Positions 44,969 through 54,820 of a DNA stretch of 64,000 nucleotides are shown here, piece by piece. Position 1 is the stretch's first letter. Each line of letters starts with the position of its first letter. The translations under genes and the position numbers were made by a program. The stretch is from Candidatus Marivariicella framensis (GTDB lineage: Bacteria > Bacteroidota > Bacteroidia > Flavobacteriales > Flavobacteriaceae): the NCBI GenBank assembly GCA_905182735.1, contig CAJJCT010000007.1, positions 1 through 64,000 on the forward strand. The letters run 5' to 3'. Below the pieces are notes generated by a model. That model was given only the letters and a program-made list of their open reading frames with translations, searched no databases and was not told the origin of the DNA.

Positions 44969-46720
44969 TTAAATTTCATAATCAAGTTTTTCAATGATTT
45001 CAATTGCAGAATCATAATCATGTTTCATTTTAACCTCGGTTATTGGAGAATATCTAGCCATATCACAATTATCTAAAATGATCATAAAAGAATCAATTGT
45101 TGATGTATTAGCTCCTAATTTAATTAATGAATCAACTATTATTTCTTTTTTCATATCTACAGTTTCAATTTTAAGTTTTGCTTTTAAATAATTATGAAAT
45201 GCTTTTTCCAAAGAGTCATAAAACTTGGACTTATTATTAATATGTTTTTTTGCATTTCCCAAAAACTTGATAGCAAGCTTACTTCTTCTTTTCAATTTTA
45301 AATAATTTTCATCAATGGTTCTAGAACTCCATAATCTTTTAATAAAAATAATAATAGGTAAAAGTATTAGTGGCAAAATTATTATTAACCAATAGGTTGA
45401 TTTTTTCCAAAATTCAACTTGATTAATTGGAGAAAATTTTGATTTTAATTTTATAAAACCAAAAGTATTATTAGTGTTTGTTTTTAAATCTTGATTAATT
45501 TTATCTTGTTTTTCAATTAAATTATCAGAATCACCCCCATAAACATCAACCATATGATCAATAGAGCTTAGAGTTTGATATGAGACTTTGTCGGGGTCAA
45601 AATAGATAAATTCAATTGATGGAATCGGATATTTTCCCTGATATTGCGGAACCATCGTATAAGTATTTTGAATTGTCCCTTCCATACCTGAAAGAGTAGT
45701 GTTGATTTCTTCTTTGTATTCTGGCTCAAATACCTCAATAGAGCTTGGAACTTTTATTTTTGGAAGTTCAAAAAGCTTTAAGTTTCCTTTTCCTGTAACC
45801 TTAACAATTGATTGAAATGATTCTAATGCTTTAAGAGATTTTTTATTGATCAAAAAATCTAATTTAAATTTTCCAACTGCTCCAGAAAAATCATTTGGTC
45901 GATTTTTAATTGGAAGTTCCTTTACGTTTAAAACACGTTTTCCCGCATTAACAGACCTTGAAACTTGTTTATAGATAGTATTTCCAAAAAAGTCTCTACG
46001 TTTAGTTGGAATTTCTAGAACTAAACTCAATGCAAGAGGTTCAATAATTAATTTTCCTATTTTTTGAGGATATAACACAGTTTTTCTCCATATTACTTCA
46101 TTGTAAGCCTCTCCCTTATATGATCCTGATTCAACCCTTAACTGTGGAATTTTTATTGAACTACTCCAAAAGTCTCTGAATTTAGGGCTTTGAATTTCAC
46201 GAGCATCAGAAATTTTAATCGGATTTCTAAAATACAGTTTATAGACAACAGTTATTGCCTCATTTAAATAAGGATTGGTATTAGAAATTTCTGCTATGAG
46301 ATGCATGTTCTCATCAGCTAAATACTCAACACTTGAAGATCCAGAAGGCTTTATAACAGAAGGTAAAACCTCAATTGAAACAGGAGATGTTTGATATGAA
46401 ATTCCTTCAAAGCTGATCTCAGCAGATCCTATTATAAATGTTCCTTTTTCTTTAGGTGCTAAAAAATATGTAAAAGTTTTTGAAAAAGATTTTTTACCAT
46501 TAATCCATGAATTACTTACAGATTGATTTGGACCTCCTACTAAATTGAAATTTTCAAATGATGGAGGATTAAAATTGTCTCCATTTTGATTCATCACAAA
46601 ATCAATTCTTAAGCGCTCATTTACTCCTAATTTTTTCTTACTGACCCTAAGATCAAAATCAACCTGAGCATTTATAAAAAAACTAGATAGAATTATATAT
46701 ATGTATGTTATTATACGCAT
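44969..46720 (-). CDS. batD: BatD: large envelope protein of the Bat system
   Basis: About 583 residues with the ATG at 46720, four bases after the batC stop; the longer open frame would overlap batC. A signal peptide (MRIITYIYIILSSFFINAQ) is followed by beta-rich repeats with the BatD marks GVNERLRIDFVMNQ, FTYFLAPKEKGTFIIGSAEI and VIWRKTVLYPQKIGKLIIEP. One membrane helix at about 440-460 (YWLIIILPLILLPIIIFI) leaves a cytoplasmic tail. Named for aerotolerance in Bacteroides; the molecular function is unclear. Confidence 0.88.
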   Translation of the reverse strand: MRIITYIYIILSSFFINAQVDFDLRVSKKKLGVNERLRIDFVMNQNGDNFNPPSFENFNLVGGPNQSVSNSWINGKKSFSKTFTYFLAPKEKGTFIIGSAEISFEGISYQTSPVSIEVLPSVIKPSGSSSVEYLADENMHLIAEISNTNPYLNEAITVVYKLYFRNPIKISDAREIQSPKFRDFWSSSIKIPQLRVESGSYKGEAYNEVIWRKTVLYPQKIGKLIIEPLALSLVLEIPTKRRDFFGNTIYKQVSRSVNAGKRVLNVKELPIKNRPNDFSGAVGKFKLDFLINKKSLKALESFQSIVKVTGKGNLKLFELPKIKVPSSIEVFEPEYKEEINTTLSGMEGTIQNTYTMVPQYQGKYPIPSIEFIYFDPDKVSYQTLSSIDHMVDVYGGDSDNLIEKQDKINQDLKTNTNNTFGFIKLKSKFSPINQVEFWKKSTYWLIIILPLILLPIIIFIKRLWSSRTIDENYLKLKRRSKLAIKFLGNAKKHINNKSKFYDSLEKAFHNYLKAKLKIETVDMKKEIIVDSLIKLGANTSTIDSFMIILDNCDMARYSPITEVKMKHDYDSAIEIIEKLDYEI

Positions 46721-46724
46721 TGAA

Positions 46725-47495
46725 TTACCAATCCTTTTTAGTTTTAACTGGTTTACCTTTAACTTTTTTAGCATTGATTTTATCTTGTACTTTTTTCTCT
46801 TGATTATTTATTGCTTCAAGAAGACTTTTAACCTGTTCTGGTGATAACTGTCCTGGTTTTCTGTTTTGATTTGAATTATCTTTTTTAGAGTCTTTCTGAT
46901 TTTTATCATTCGCCTCGTTATTTTCTTTATTGGGTTTATCTTCTTTTTCTTCTTTACCATTATCATCTTTGTCAGAAGATTTTTCATTTTTATCATCCTC
47001 TCCTTTTTTATTTTTGTCTTTATTCTTGTCATTATTTTGTTTATCCTTGTCTTTATTATTTTTATTTTCATCCTCTAATAAAGACTTTGCAAGAGCATAA
47101 TTATATCTAGTTTCGTTATCTGAAGGATTATTTCTTAGTGCATTTTTATAGGATTCTACTGCTTTTTCATATTCTTTTTTCTTCATATAAACATTACCCA
47201 TATTGTGAAGCGCTGCATGCTTTTCAGTTTTATTTTCAGAAAATTTTTGAGTTCTAAAAAACTGTTGTGCAGCTTCATCATATGCATTTGCCTGATATTG
47301 AGTGTTTCCAAGGTTAAATAAAGCTTTTGGAGTTTGAGGTGCTCTTGTTAGAGCAAGACGATAATCCATTTCTGCTCCTAAATAATCTTCCTTTTTAACT
47401 TTTTCATTTCCTTCATACAATTCATTGTCAATAGAAGTTTTTTGAGAAATCAAAGAAAAGCTAATAAGTAAAAATAATAGGTTTAAGTATTTCAT
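46725..47495 (-). CDS. batC: BatC: TPR protein with lysine-rich tail
   Basis: 256 residues: a signal peptide (MKYLNLLFLLISFSLIS), about three TPRs (LGAEMDYRLALTRAPQTPKALFNLGNTQYQ; AALHNMGNVYMKKKEYEKAVESYKNALRNNPSD), then about 75 residues of low-complexity Lys/Asp/Asn/Glu. The tail ends RKPGQLSPEQVKSLLEAINNQEKKVQDK, the conserved BatC ending. Its ATG overlaps the batB stop by four bases. Confidence 0.85.
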   Translation of the reverse strand: MKYLNLLFLLISFSLISQKTSIDNELYEGNEKVKKEDYLGAEMDYRLALTRAPQTPKALFNLGNTQYQANAYDEAAQQFFRTQKFSENKTEKHAALHNMGNVYMKKKEYEKAVESYKNALRNNPSDNETRYNYALAKSLLEDENKNNKDKDKQNNDKNKDKNKKGEDDKNEKSSDKDDNGKEEKEDKPNKENNEANDKNQKDSKKDNSNQNRKPGQLSPEQVKSLLEAINNQEKKVQDKINAKKVKGKPVKTKKDW

Positions 47496-48535
47496 TTTAA
47501 TTTTTTTTCATTAAAAAGGTTTAATTTTTTTAACCACATTGTTTCTTTTTCAAAAATAAATAATTCGATTAAAAGTAATATAAATGATATAAAAATAAAT
47601 GGCTGAAACCGATCTTTATAACTGACGAATTTTTTTGCTTCAAATTCTTTTTTTTCTAAATTTTTTAAAATCTCAGACACAAAGGCTAATACCTCTTTCG
47701 TGTCATTTCCATCTATATATTGTCCATTAGCATTTTCAGAAATTAATTTTAAAATTTCAGTATTTCTTTTTGTTATTACAACCTCTCCATTTTCATCTTT
47801 TTTATAACTTTCCAATACGCCATTTCTTTTAATTGGGATTGGTCCTCCTGATTCTGTTCCAATTCCAAAAGTAAAAATTTTAATTCCATTAGCAGCTGCT
47901 CTCTTAGATGCACTTTCTGCCTCGTCAGAGTGGTCTTCTCCGTCAGAAATAATAAAAACAACTCTATTGGTTTGATCCTCATCATTAAAATATGTTGATG
48001 ACAAATCTAATGCAGAATTTAGAGCAGTTCCTTGAGAAGACAACATATCCGTGTTTAAACTTTGTAAAAACATTTTACCTGCATTATAATCAGTCGTTAT
48101 CGGCAGTTGGGGAATAGCCTGGTTTGCATAAGCTATTATACCTATTCTATCACCAACCAAATTATTTATTATTGCTGAAACAAGTCGTTTAGCTTTTTCA
48201 ATACGATTAGGGGCAATATCCTCTGCTAACATGCTTTTAGAAACATCTACAGCAAAAACAAGATCCACCCCTTCTCTTTTTACAGTTTCTAACTCTGTAC
48301 CTATCTTAGGATTAATTAACCCTATTATTAAAAAAAATAACGAAAGAATTAAAAGAAGAAACTTCAATGAAATCTTAAATATTGATCGATTGGGACTTAA
48401 ATATTTTATCATTTTTAAACTAATAAACTTTTTTTGAGTATTTAACTTCCATCTCATAACCCATAAAAATAAAACCAAAAGAAATGGAATAATAAAAAAT
48501 AAGTACGTGTAGGATGGTTCGTCTAATAAATACAT
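47492..48535 (-). CDS. batB: BatB: membrane-anchored von Willebrand A protein
   Basis: 347 residues with membrane helices near both ends (residues 7-25, 56-73 and 314-330) and a central VWA domain. The metal-ion site is complete: DLVFAVDVSKSMLAEDI (DxSxS), the threonine region TTDYNAGKMFLQSL, and IISDGEDHSDEAESA. VWA domains bind partner proteins through Mg2+. A short gap of three bases separates it from batA. Confidence 0.9.
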   Translation of the reverse strand: MYLLDEPSYTYLFFIIPFLLVLFLWVMRWKLNTQKKFISLKMIKYLSPNRSIFKISLKFLLLILSLFFLIIGLINPKIGTELETVKREGVDLVFAVDVSKSMLAEDIAPNRIEKAKRLVSAIINNLVGDRIGIIAYANQAIPQLPITTDYNAGKMFLQSLNTDMLSSQGTALNSALDLSSTYFNDEDQTNRVVFIISDGEDHSDEAESASKRAAANGIKIFTFGIGTESGGPIPIKRNGVLESYKKDENGEVVITKRNTEILKLISENANGQYIDGNDTKEVLAFVSEILKNLEKKEFEAKKFVSYKDRFQPFIFISFILLLIELFIFEKETMWLKKLNLFNEKKLK

Positions 48536-48538
48536 AAT

Positions 48539-49540
48539 TTATATAAAGCTTCTAAAAAGTGTGTTACGTAAAATAAATTCTAATATTATGAAGGTTAAAG
48601 CCAAAAAAATAAAAGGACGATATTTCTCATTATAGTTAGTATACTTAAATTCTTCGATTTCTGTTTTTTCTAACTTATTAATAACAGAATAAATTTGTTT
48701 TAATTTTTCGTTATCTGTAGCTCTGAAATATTGACCACCTGTCATGTCAGCTATTGATCTTAGGAGCTTTTCATCAATTTCAACTTTAGTCATTCCATAT
48801 TGAAAGCTACCATTAGGCATAATTCCTATTGGAGCTTTTGCCATTCCATTGCTCCCAAGGCCAATAGTATATGTTTTAATTTCATATTCAGCTGCTAATT
48901 CAGAAGCGATTTTTGGATCAATAAAACCAGAATTATTAACTCCATCTGTCAAAAGAATAATTACTTTACTTTTAGCTTTGCTATCTTTTAACCTATTAAC
49001 TGATGTGGCTAATCCCATTCCAATTGCAGTACCATCTTCGATTAATCCTTGATATTGAATTTCAGATAAACTATTTTTAATGATATTTTTATCACTGGTA
49101 ATTGGAGTAAGAGTATAACTCTCGCCAGCGTATACTACCAAACCTATTCTGTCAGATACTCTATCATCAATAAAATCTGAAGCCACCCTTTTTAAAGCAT
49201 TAAGACGATTTGGTTTTAAATCTTGAGCTAACATACTAGAAGAGACGTCAATTGCCATAACAATATCTATTCCTTTGTTAGTTTTACTCTTAACCGATGT
49301 TTCTGAGGTTTGAGGTCTAGCCATTGCAATTATTAATAGAGATAAAGTAATTATTCTAAAAATAAAAAGTGTTGGCCTTAAGTATATTCTCAATGTTTTT
49401 CTTTTAATGGTATCTAAATTTGATAATTGAAGATGAGCTTGTCTATTTTTATGAGAATAGATTTCCCATATAATTAACAATGGTATTAGACCAAAAAGCC
49501 AGAAAAAGTATGGGTTTAAAAAAGATAAGTTTTCTAACAT
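48539..49540 (-). CDS. batA: BatA: membrane-anchored von Willebrand A protein
   Basis: 333 residues, same architecture as BatB: helices at about 11-26, 55-72 and 309-325, with a VWA domain between. The MIDAS is DIVMAIDVSSSMLAQDL, followed by GLIEDGTAIGMGLATSVNRL and IILLTDGVNNSGFIDP. BatA and BatB probably form a complex on the periplasmic face with BatC-E. It follows the 540-residue gene by two bases. Confidence 0.9.
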   Translation of the reverse strand: MLENLSFLNPYFFWLFGLIPLLIIWEIYSHKNRQAHLQLSNLDTIKRKTLRIYLRPTLFIFRIITLSLLIIAMARPQTSETSVKSKTNKGIDIVMAIDVSSSMLAQDLKPNRLNALKRVASDFIDDRVSDRIGLVVYAGESYTLTPITSDKNIIKNSLSEIQYQGLIEDGTAIGMGLATSVNRLKDSKAKSKVIILLTDGVNNSGFIDPKIASELAAEYEIKTYTIGLGSNGMAKAPIGIMPNGSFQYGMTKVEIDEKLLRSIADMTGGQYFRATDNEKLKQIYSVINKLEKTEIEEFKYTNYNEKYRPFIFLALTFIILEFILRNTLFRSFI

Positions 49541-49542
49541 AT

Positions 49543-51165
49543 TTATAATTCTTTTATTAATTCAATACTATTAATAATTTTTTTACTTATTTCATTACCA
49601 TAACGGTCATCTTTATTGTAAATCAATGTTAAACTAACTCTCCCTTTATCATAATCAATAATTAAAGTTGTGAAATAGCATCTTACCATCTCATCGTCTT
49701 TAACCTTTAGAAGATCAAGAGTCCCTGATATTTTAAGTGTAGGAAGACCAGAAGATGTTTCATAATTATCTGTATCCATTAATATATTCACAGCTCCCTG
49801 ACTTTGGTATCTTTCAATTGTTTGATTAATAATTTTTTTAGTTTTTTCTTCTCCACTTATCTTACTGTTTCCCTGTGAGTTTTCATTTGAATCACTTTTA
49901 TCATTCTTTTCAAAAAGTAATTCAATATAGTATTTGGATTGAATACTATCCATTATAAAAAGAGTGGATGTGTTTGGATTAATTATTTTTCTTTCTAAAA
50001 TTTTTGGAGTTAACAATTTTATTGGAGGGGAGCCATACTGAGAATTAAACCACTCATTATTAATTAATTTTTTGGTTGGATATCCAAATAATGTATCTCT
50101 AACAGGATAATATCCAAATATTAATATTAGAAGTATAATTGACGAAACGGATAAAATAAATATTGAACTTAAAACCCATTTTAATATTTTTTTTTGTTTT
50201 TCTTTTCTTAAAAATTCTTTATAATTTTTTTTAGCTTTTAATTCTTCGATTGTTGGCTCTGGTAAAACCTCTTTTGTTTCTATAACAACATCTTCTAACA
50301 ATTGCCTGTCTAACTTAGCAGCACCTGAGTCTGGAACGGCTCTAGCAAACTTTACTAAATCAGCAGTTCTAAGAACAGTTTTTAAATTCTTGATGGTTAA
50401 TTCTTCTAAATCTAATTTTCCTTCTTGTTTGTGTAGCTCTAATTTTAATAACAGTTGATCTGAAGTACTTTCCAATGCATCTATATTAATTTCTTCTTCG
50501 ATATATCTTCTAACGACCTGTGTTAATTCAGAATAGTATGTTTTAAAGTCCTCTTGAATTTCAGGATTTCTTTTTTCTAATTCTTTGAGAGCTTTAATTG
50601 CTCTTTCAAAAGGAGGAATAATTTTTTTTCTTTCTGATGATTTTCTTTGATAAACAAGTGTTAAATAAATCAAACCAATAAAAATAAGTGCTATTATAAC
50701 TGCATAAACAGATCTCTTAATTAGATCATCATAATTTTTTCTAACCTTTTGAAGTGGTTTGATTTGATAGAGCTTCTGTTTAAATGTATCAACAATAATG
50801 TCTTTTACCTCAATTTTTACTGAGTCTGAAAGCTTGGAAAAACCATTAACTAACACTCGTTGTGGAGGTATCTTATAGTGTCCTGAATCAAATTGAATTA
50901 AGGCATATTTCTTGGTCAATAAGTACTTGTTTTTAATTTTCTGAGTGTCTGTTGGGAAAATTTCTAAAAGTTCCATTGGGGCAATTTGCAACTCCTCTGG
51001 AAATTCAATTCTTTGAATTGAATCAACTTCAATATTTAAAAAATAATCAATTTGTTCTCCAATATTAATTGTACTAGAAACAACACCAGAATTGACTTTT
51101 GGCATGATTTGACAATTAACTTTACCAAATACTAAAAAAATTAAAGTAAATCTGAAAAAATTCAT
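49543..51165 (-). CDS. Bat-operon membrane protein of unknown function, 540 residues
   Basis: Signal peptide (residues 1-19), a beta-rich periplasmic part of about 130 residues, a membrane helix at about 155-173 (VYAVIIALIFIGLIYLTLVY), and a long cytoplasmic helical region with YYSELTQVVRRYIEEEINIDALESTSDQLL, close to DUF4381-type proteins. A second helix near 335-352 and a further beta-rich domain follow. The two-sided layout suggests it bridges MoxR/DUF58 in the cytoplasm to BatA-E outside. One base separates it from the DUF58 gene. Confidence 0.7.
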   Translation of the reverse strand: MNFFRFTLIFLVFGKVNCQIMPKVNSGVVSSTINIGEQIDYFLNIEVDSIQRIEFPEELQIAPMELLEIFPTDTQKIKNKYLLTKKYALIQFDSGHYKIPPQRVLVNGFSKLSDSVKIEVKDIIVDTFKQKLYQIKPLQKVRKNYDDLIKRSVYAVIIALIFIGLIYLTLVYQRKSSERKKIIPPFERAIKALKELEKRNPEIQEDFKTYYSELTQVVRRYIEEEINIDALESTSDQLLLKLELHKQEGKLDLEELTIKNLKTVLRTADLVKFARAVPDSGAAKLDRQLLEDVVIETKEVLPEPTIEELKAKKNYKEFLRKEKQKKILKWVLSSIFILSVSSIILLILIFGYYPVRDTLFGYPTKKLINNEWFNSQYGSPPIKLLTPKILERKIINPNTSTLFIMDSIQSKYYIELLFEKNDKSDSNENSQGNSKISGEEKTKKIINQTIERYQSQGAVNILMDTDNYETSSGLPTLKISGTLDLLKVKDDEMVRCYFTTLIIDYDKGRVSLTLIYNKDDRYGNEISKKIINSIELIKEL

Positions 51166-52035
51166 TTATCTAGTTCTTTTTTTAAAATAACCTAATAGTT
51201 TTTTTACATAACTTTCTGAAACTCCACAACTGATTGATCCTGCGCCATTTTTATTGAATAATGTTGAAAAGTTTTCAGCATTTTTCGCATACTCAATTGA
51301 ATAAGACTCGCGAATTAATTTAGAATCAGTATCAACCCATGAAAGTCCTTTTTTTTCTGAATCCATAATTGGTATAAGTCCCATTTTAGGCATAAATGTT
51401 TCTAGTTTATCATAAATTCTAATCCCTGTCAAATCATGTTTTTTTGCAGCAATTTTTAATGTTTTTTCGTAATTAGAATCAATAAAGTCTGACAAAAGGA
51501 ACACTATCGCTTTCTTTTTCAGAACACTAGATAAAAAAGCTAATGCTTCTCCAATATTAGTTGATCTATTAATGGGTTCAAACTCAAGCAATTCACGTAT
51601 TATTCTTAAAACATGTGAGCGTCCTTTTTTGGGGGGTATATATAACTCTATATTACCTGAAAACATTGCTACACCTACTTTATCATTATTTTGAAGTGCA
51701 GAAAAAGCTAAAGTAGCTGCTATTTCAGTTATCACTTCTCTTTTTGTTTGAGATTGAGAACCAAAAAACTCCGAGCCACTAATATCTATCAAAAGCATCA
51801 AAGTAAGTTCCCTTTCTTCTTCAAAAATTTTTATATAAGGGCTGTTGTACCTTGCAGTTACATTCCAATCAATGGCTCTTACGTCATCTCCAAACTGATA
51901 TTGTCTAACCTCACTAAATGTCATACCTCTACCTTTAAAAGTACTATGGTATTCTCCACCAAATATATGATTGCTTAATCTTCGAGTTTTAATCTCGATT
52001 TTACGAACTTTTTTTAAAAGTGCTTTAGTATCCAT
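51166..52035 (-). CDS. DUF58 domain protein of the MoxR system
   Basis: 289 residues, soluble. It has the DUF58 signature EVRQYQFGDDVRAIDWNVTARYNSPYIKIFEEERE, then a VWA-like fold with a degenerate metal site, LMLLIDISGSEFFGS. DUF58 proteins always accompany MoxR ATPases and are thought to be their clients or adaptors. Eleven bases separate it from moxR. Confidence 0.9.
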   Translation of the reverse strand: MDTKALLKKVRKIEIKTRRLSNHIFGGEYHSTFKGRGMTFSEVRQYQFGDDVRAIDWNVTARYNSPYIKIFEEERELTLMLLIDISGSEFFGSQSQTKREVITEIAATLAFSALQNNDKVGVAMFSGNIELYIPPKKGRSHVLRIIRELLEFEPINRSTNIGEALAFLSSVLKKKAIVFLLSDFIDSNYEKTLKIAAKKHDLTGIRIYDKLETFMPKMGLIPIMDSEKKGLSWVDTDSKLIRESYSIEYAKNAENFSTLFNKNGAGSISCGVSESYVKKLLGYFKKRTR

Positions 52036-52046
52036 GAAATTATAGC

Positions 52047-53045
52047 TTAGGGTACTTCTACTTCATTTACTATTTGACTAATTATTTCTTCAGTACTAAT
52101 ATTTTCAGCCTCAGCTTCGTATGTTAAGCCAATTCTATGACGAAGAACATCATAAATTACAGCTCTTATGTCCTCAGGAATGACATACCCTCGATGTCTT
52201 AAAAACGCATGGCATTTTGCGGCAGTTGCTAAATTAATACTTCCCCTAGGAGATGATCCAAATCCAATTAATGGATTAAGTTTACTTAGGTTATAGTTTT
52301 CAGGATAACGAGTACAAAAGATTAAATCAAGTATATATTTCTCAATTTTTTCATCCATATATACTAACCTAACTGATTCTTGGGCGCTAATAATTTGCTT
52401 TATTGAAACAACTGGCTTTATTTTTTCGAAAGCTCCTTTTAAATTTGAACGAACAATTAATCGTTCGTCTTCAATTTTGGGATAATCAATGATTGTTTTT
52501 AACATAAATCTATCAACCTGAGCTTCAGGTAATGGATAAGTTCCTTCTTGTTCTACTGGATTTTGAGTTGCCATTACTAAAAAGGGTTCCGTTAGCTTAA
52601 ATGAAGTATCTCCAATTGTAACTTGCTTCTCCTGCATAGCTTCTAGAAGCGCAGACTGAACTTTTGCTGGAGCACGGTTTATTTCATCAGCCAATACAAA
52701 GTTTGCAAATATAGGCCCCTTCTTTATTGAAAAATCATTCTCTTTCATATTAAATATCATAGTTCCTATTACATCGGCAGGTAAAAGGTCTGGTGTAAAC
52801 TGTATACGACTGAAACTGCCTTTAACTGCCTGACTTAAAGTGTTAATCGCTAAAGTTTTTGCAAGACCTGGAACTCCTTCTAATAAAACGTGGCCACGAC
52901 CTAAAAGCCCAATGACAAGTCTTTCAATCATAGTTTTTTGACCAACTATAACTTTATTCATTTCCATAGTAAGAAGATCTACAAAGGCACTTTCCTTCTC
53001 AATGATTTCATTTATCGAATTAATATCTATGTTAGTGTTTTCCAT
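52047..53045 (-). CDS. MoxR-family AAA+ ATPase
   Basis: 332 residues. Walker A is LLEGVPGLAKT, Walker B VLADEINRAPAKVQSALLEAMQE, sensor 1 LVMATQNPVEQEGTYPLPEAQVDRF, and sensor 2 lies in the GSSPRGSINLA region. It is probably a hexameric chaperone that activates or assembles VWA proteins, here BatA and BatB. It is the first gene of the operon moxR-DUF58-540aa-batABCDE, eight genes with gaps of 1 to 11 bases or short overlaps. Confidence 0.92.
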   Translation of the reverse strand: MENTNIDINSINEIIEKESAFVDLLTMEMNKVIVGQKTMIERLVIGLLGRGHVLLEGVPGLAKTLAINTLSQAVKGSFSRIQFTPDLLPADVIGTMIFNMKENDFSIKKGPIFANFVLADEINRAPAKVQSALLEAMQEKQVTIGDTSFKLTEPFLVMATQNPVEQEGTYPLPEAQVDRFMLKTIIDYPKIEDERLIVRSNLKGAFEKIKPVVSIKQIISAQESVRLVYMDEKIEKYILDLIFCTRYPENYNLSKLNPLIGFGSSPRGSINLATAAKCHAFLRHRGYVIPEDIRAVIYDVLRHRIGLTYEAEAENISTEEIISQIVNEVEVP

Positions 53046-53189
53046 GATATATATTAAGGTTTAAAATTTAGTGCAACAAAAATGAAGATTAATTTTAGCA
53101 ATTGTTGTTAATAATTGGTTAAAAAATAGAACTAGTTGCAAGCCTAGAGGCACAAAGTATTACTATTTTAGAAGAAATTATAGCTTTTA

Positions 53190-54062
53190 ATGAATAAAGA
53201 ACTGGCTTCTAATATTATTTCAGGAACAATGACTTGGGGCAAATGGGGTATAGGACTATCCACCCATAAAATGCAGGAACTAATTGAATATAATCTTGAA
53301 ATAGGTATAAATTCTTTTGATCATGCAGATATTTATGGCGGATATACTACTGAATCTGAATTTGGAAAGGCACTTCAGCTTTCAAGTATTCAAAGAGAAA
53401 ATATAAAACTAATTTCTAAATGTGGAATTCAGTATCCATCAGACTTAAGGCCAGTTAAAGTAAAGCACTATGATTATTCAGCTAAACATATAAGATATTC
53501 TGTTGAGAATACATTGAGAAATTTAAAAACTGAATATATTGATGTGTTTTTACTCCACCGACCGAGCCCTTTGATGAATCCTGATGAAATTGGTCCTGTA
53601 ATTTCAGATCTCGTAAACGAAGGGAAAATACTAGAATTTGGAGTCTCTAATTTTACAAAACATCAAATAGAATTATTAAGTGTATCAACAAATATCAAAC
53701 ATAACCAGATTGAATGCTCTTTAACTCATACTGATTCATTTAGTAATGGAACTCTTGACTACTGTCAGCTAAAAAAAATAAATGTAATGGCATGGTCTCC
53801 TTTAGGTAGTTATTTTAAGGTTTTAGACAAAAAAAGAGCTAGAATTAATTCTGTTTTAGAAAATCTCTCCCAAAAGTATTCTTGCAATGAAGATCAGCTT
53901 ATTTTAGCATGGTTATTTAAGCATCCTTCGGGAATCAACCCTGTAGTTGGAACCACTAAAAAAGAAAGACTTTTATCATCTGTAAAAGCAAAATTTATAA
54001 ATCTTGAAACAACCGATTGGTTTGAAATTCTAGAAGCTAGCTGGGGAGAACGTATACCATAA
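53190..54062 (+). CDS. Aldo/keto reductase
   Basis: A 290-residue TIM-barrel NADPH oxidoreductase, YdhF-like. The catalytic tetrad regions are seen in INSFDHADIYGGYTTE (Asp, Tyr), IKLISKCGIQ (Lys) and VFLLHRPSPL (His). The cofactor end is INPVVGTTKKERLLSSVKA. The substrate is unknown. The SDR gene follows after five bases, so the two oxidoreductases are probably co-transcribed. Confidence 0.88.
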   Translation: MNKELASNIISGTMTWGKWGIGLSTHKMQELIEYNLEIGINSFDHADIYGGYTTESEFGKALQLSSIQRENIKLISKCGIQYPSDLRPVKVKHYDYSAKHIRYSVENTLRNLKTEYIDVFLLHRPSPLMNPDEIGPVISDLVNEGKILEFGVSNFTKHQIELLSVSTNIKHNQIECSLTHTDSFSNGTLDYCQLKKINVMAWSPLGSYFKVLDKKRARINSVLENLSQKYSCNEDQLILAWLFKHPSGINPVVGTTKKERLLSSVKAKFINLETTDWFEILEASWGERIP

Positions 54063-54067
54063 AAACT

Positions 54068-54820
54068 ATGATAAAAAAAACAATTTTAATAACTGGGTCA
54101 AGTAGTGGAATTGGCTGGTCTACTGCAGAAAAACTAGCAACAAAAGGACATCATTTAATATTATGTGGAAGAAATTTAAATAAACTTGAGGAGTTGTCAA
54201 ATAAATTAAATACAAATACACATATTTTAACTTTTGACGTTAGAAATAAAGAGGATGTTTTTAAATCCATTGCATCCATTCCAAAAAAGTTTAAAGATAT
54301 TGATGTAATAATTAATAATGCTGGAAATGCTCATGGACTTGCCCTTGTGCATGAATCAAATATTTCAGATTGGGAAGCGATGATTGATGGAAATGTTAAG
54401 GGTCTTTTTTATGTAACAAAAGCAATTTTGAATGATATGGTTGAAAAAAAATCAGGTCAAATAATTAATGTTGGATCAATTGCTGGAAAGGAATCTTATC
54501 CAAAAGGAAATGTTTATTGTGCGAGTAAAGCTGCTGTTGAAAAATTTACAGAGGGTCTTCGCTTAGACTTAAATCCTTTTGGCATAAGAGTTGGCGCTAT
54601 TAATCCTGGATTAGTAGAAACAAACTTTTCTAATGTTAGGTTTAAAGGTGACAAGGAAAGAGCTAAAAAAGTTTATGAAGGTTTTACTCCATTATCTCCT
54701 GAGGATGTTGCAGATTCTATTTGCTATATGATAGACGCTCCAAATCATGTTAATGTAGCTGATTTAACGATTTTACCTACTGATCAAGCTGGAGCTTATG
54801 TCTTAAATAAATTAAATTAA
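54068..54820 (+). CDS. Short-chain dehydrogenase/reductase, YdfG-like
   Basis: 250 residues, classical SDR. The cofactor loop is TGSSSGIGWSTAEKLA, then NNAG, the catalytic serine in NVGSIAGKESYPKG and the YCASKAA (Tyr, Lys) pair. The end (NVADLTILPTDQ) resembles YdfG-type enzymes that oxidise serine or 3-hydroxy acids and reduce malonic semialdehyde. It overlaps convergent hflX by four bases. Confidence 0.88.
   Translation: MIKKTILITGSSSGIGWSTAEKLATKGHHLILCGRNLNKLEELSNKLNTNTHILTFDVRNKEDVFKSIASIPKKFKDIDVIINNAGNAHGLALVHESNISDWEAMIDGNVKGLFYVTKAILNDMVEKKSGQIINVGSIAGKESYPKGNVYCASKAAVEKFTEGLRLDLNPFGIRVGAINPGLVETNFSNVRFKGDKERAKKVYEGFTPLSPEDVADSICYMIDAPNHVNVADLTILPTDQAGAYVLNKLN

Noticed and set aside
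46808-47071. Lysine-rich 87-residue minus-strand ORF
   Set aside because: It is the shifted frame of the low-complexity tail of batC, where AAA/GAT-rich codons keep other frames open.
46850-47080. Lys/Asp/Asn-rich stretch of batC considered as a tandem repeat region
   Set aside because: It is low-complexity coding sequence without a fixed repeat unit, normal for BatC.
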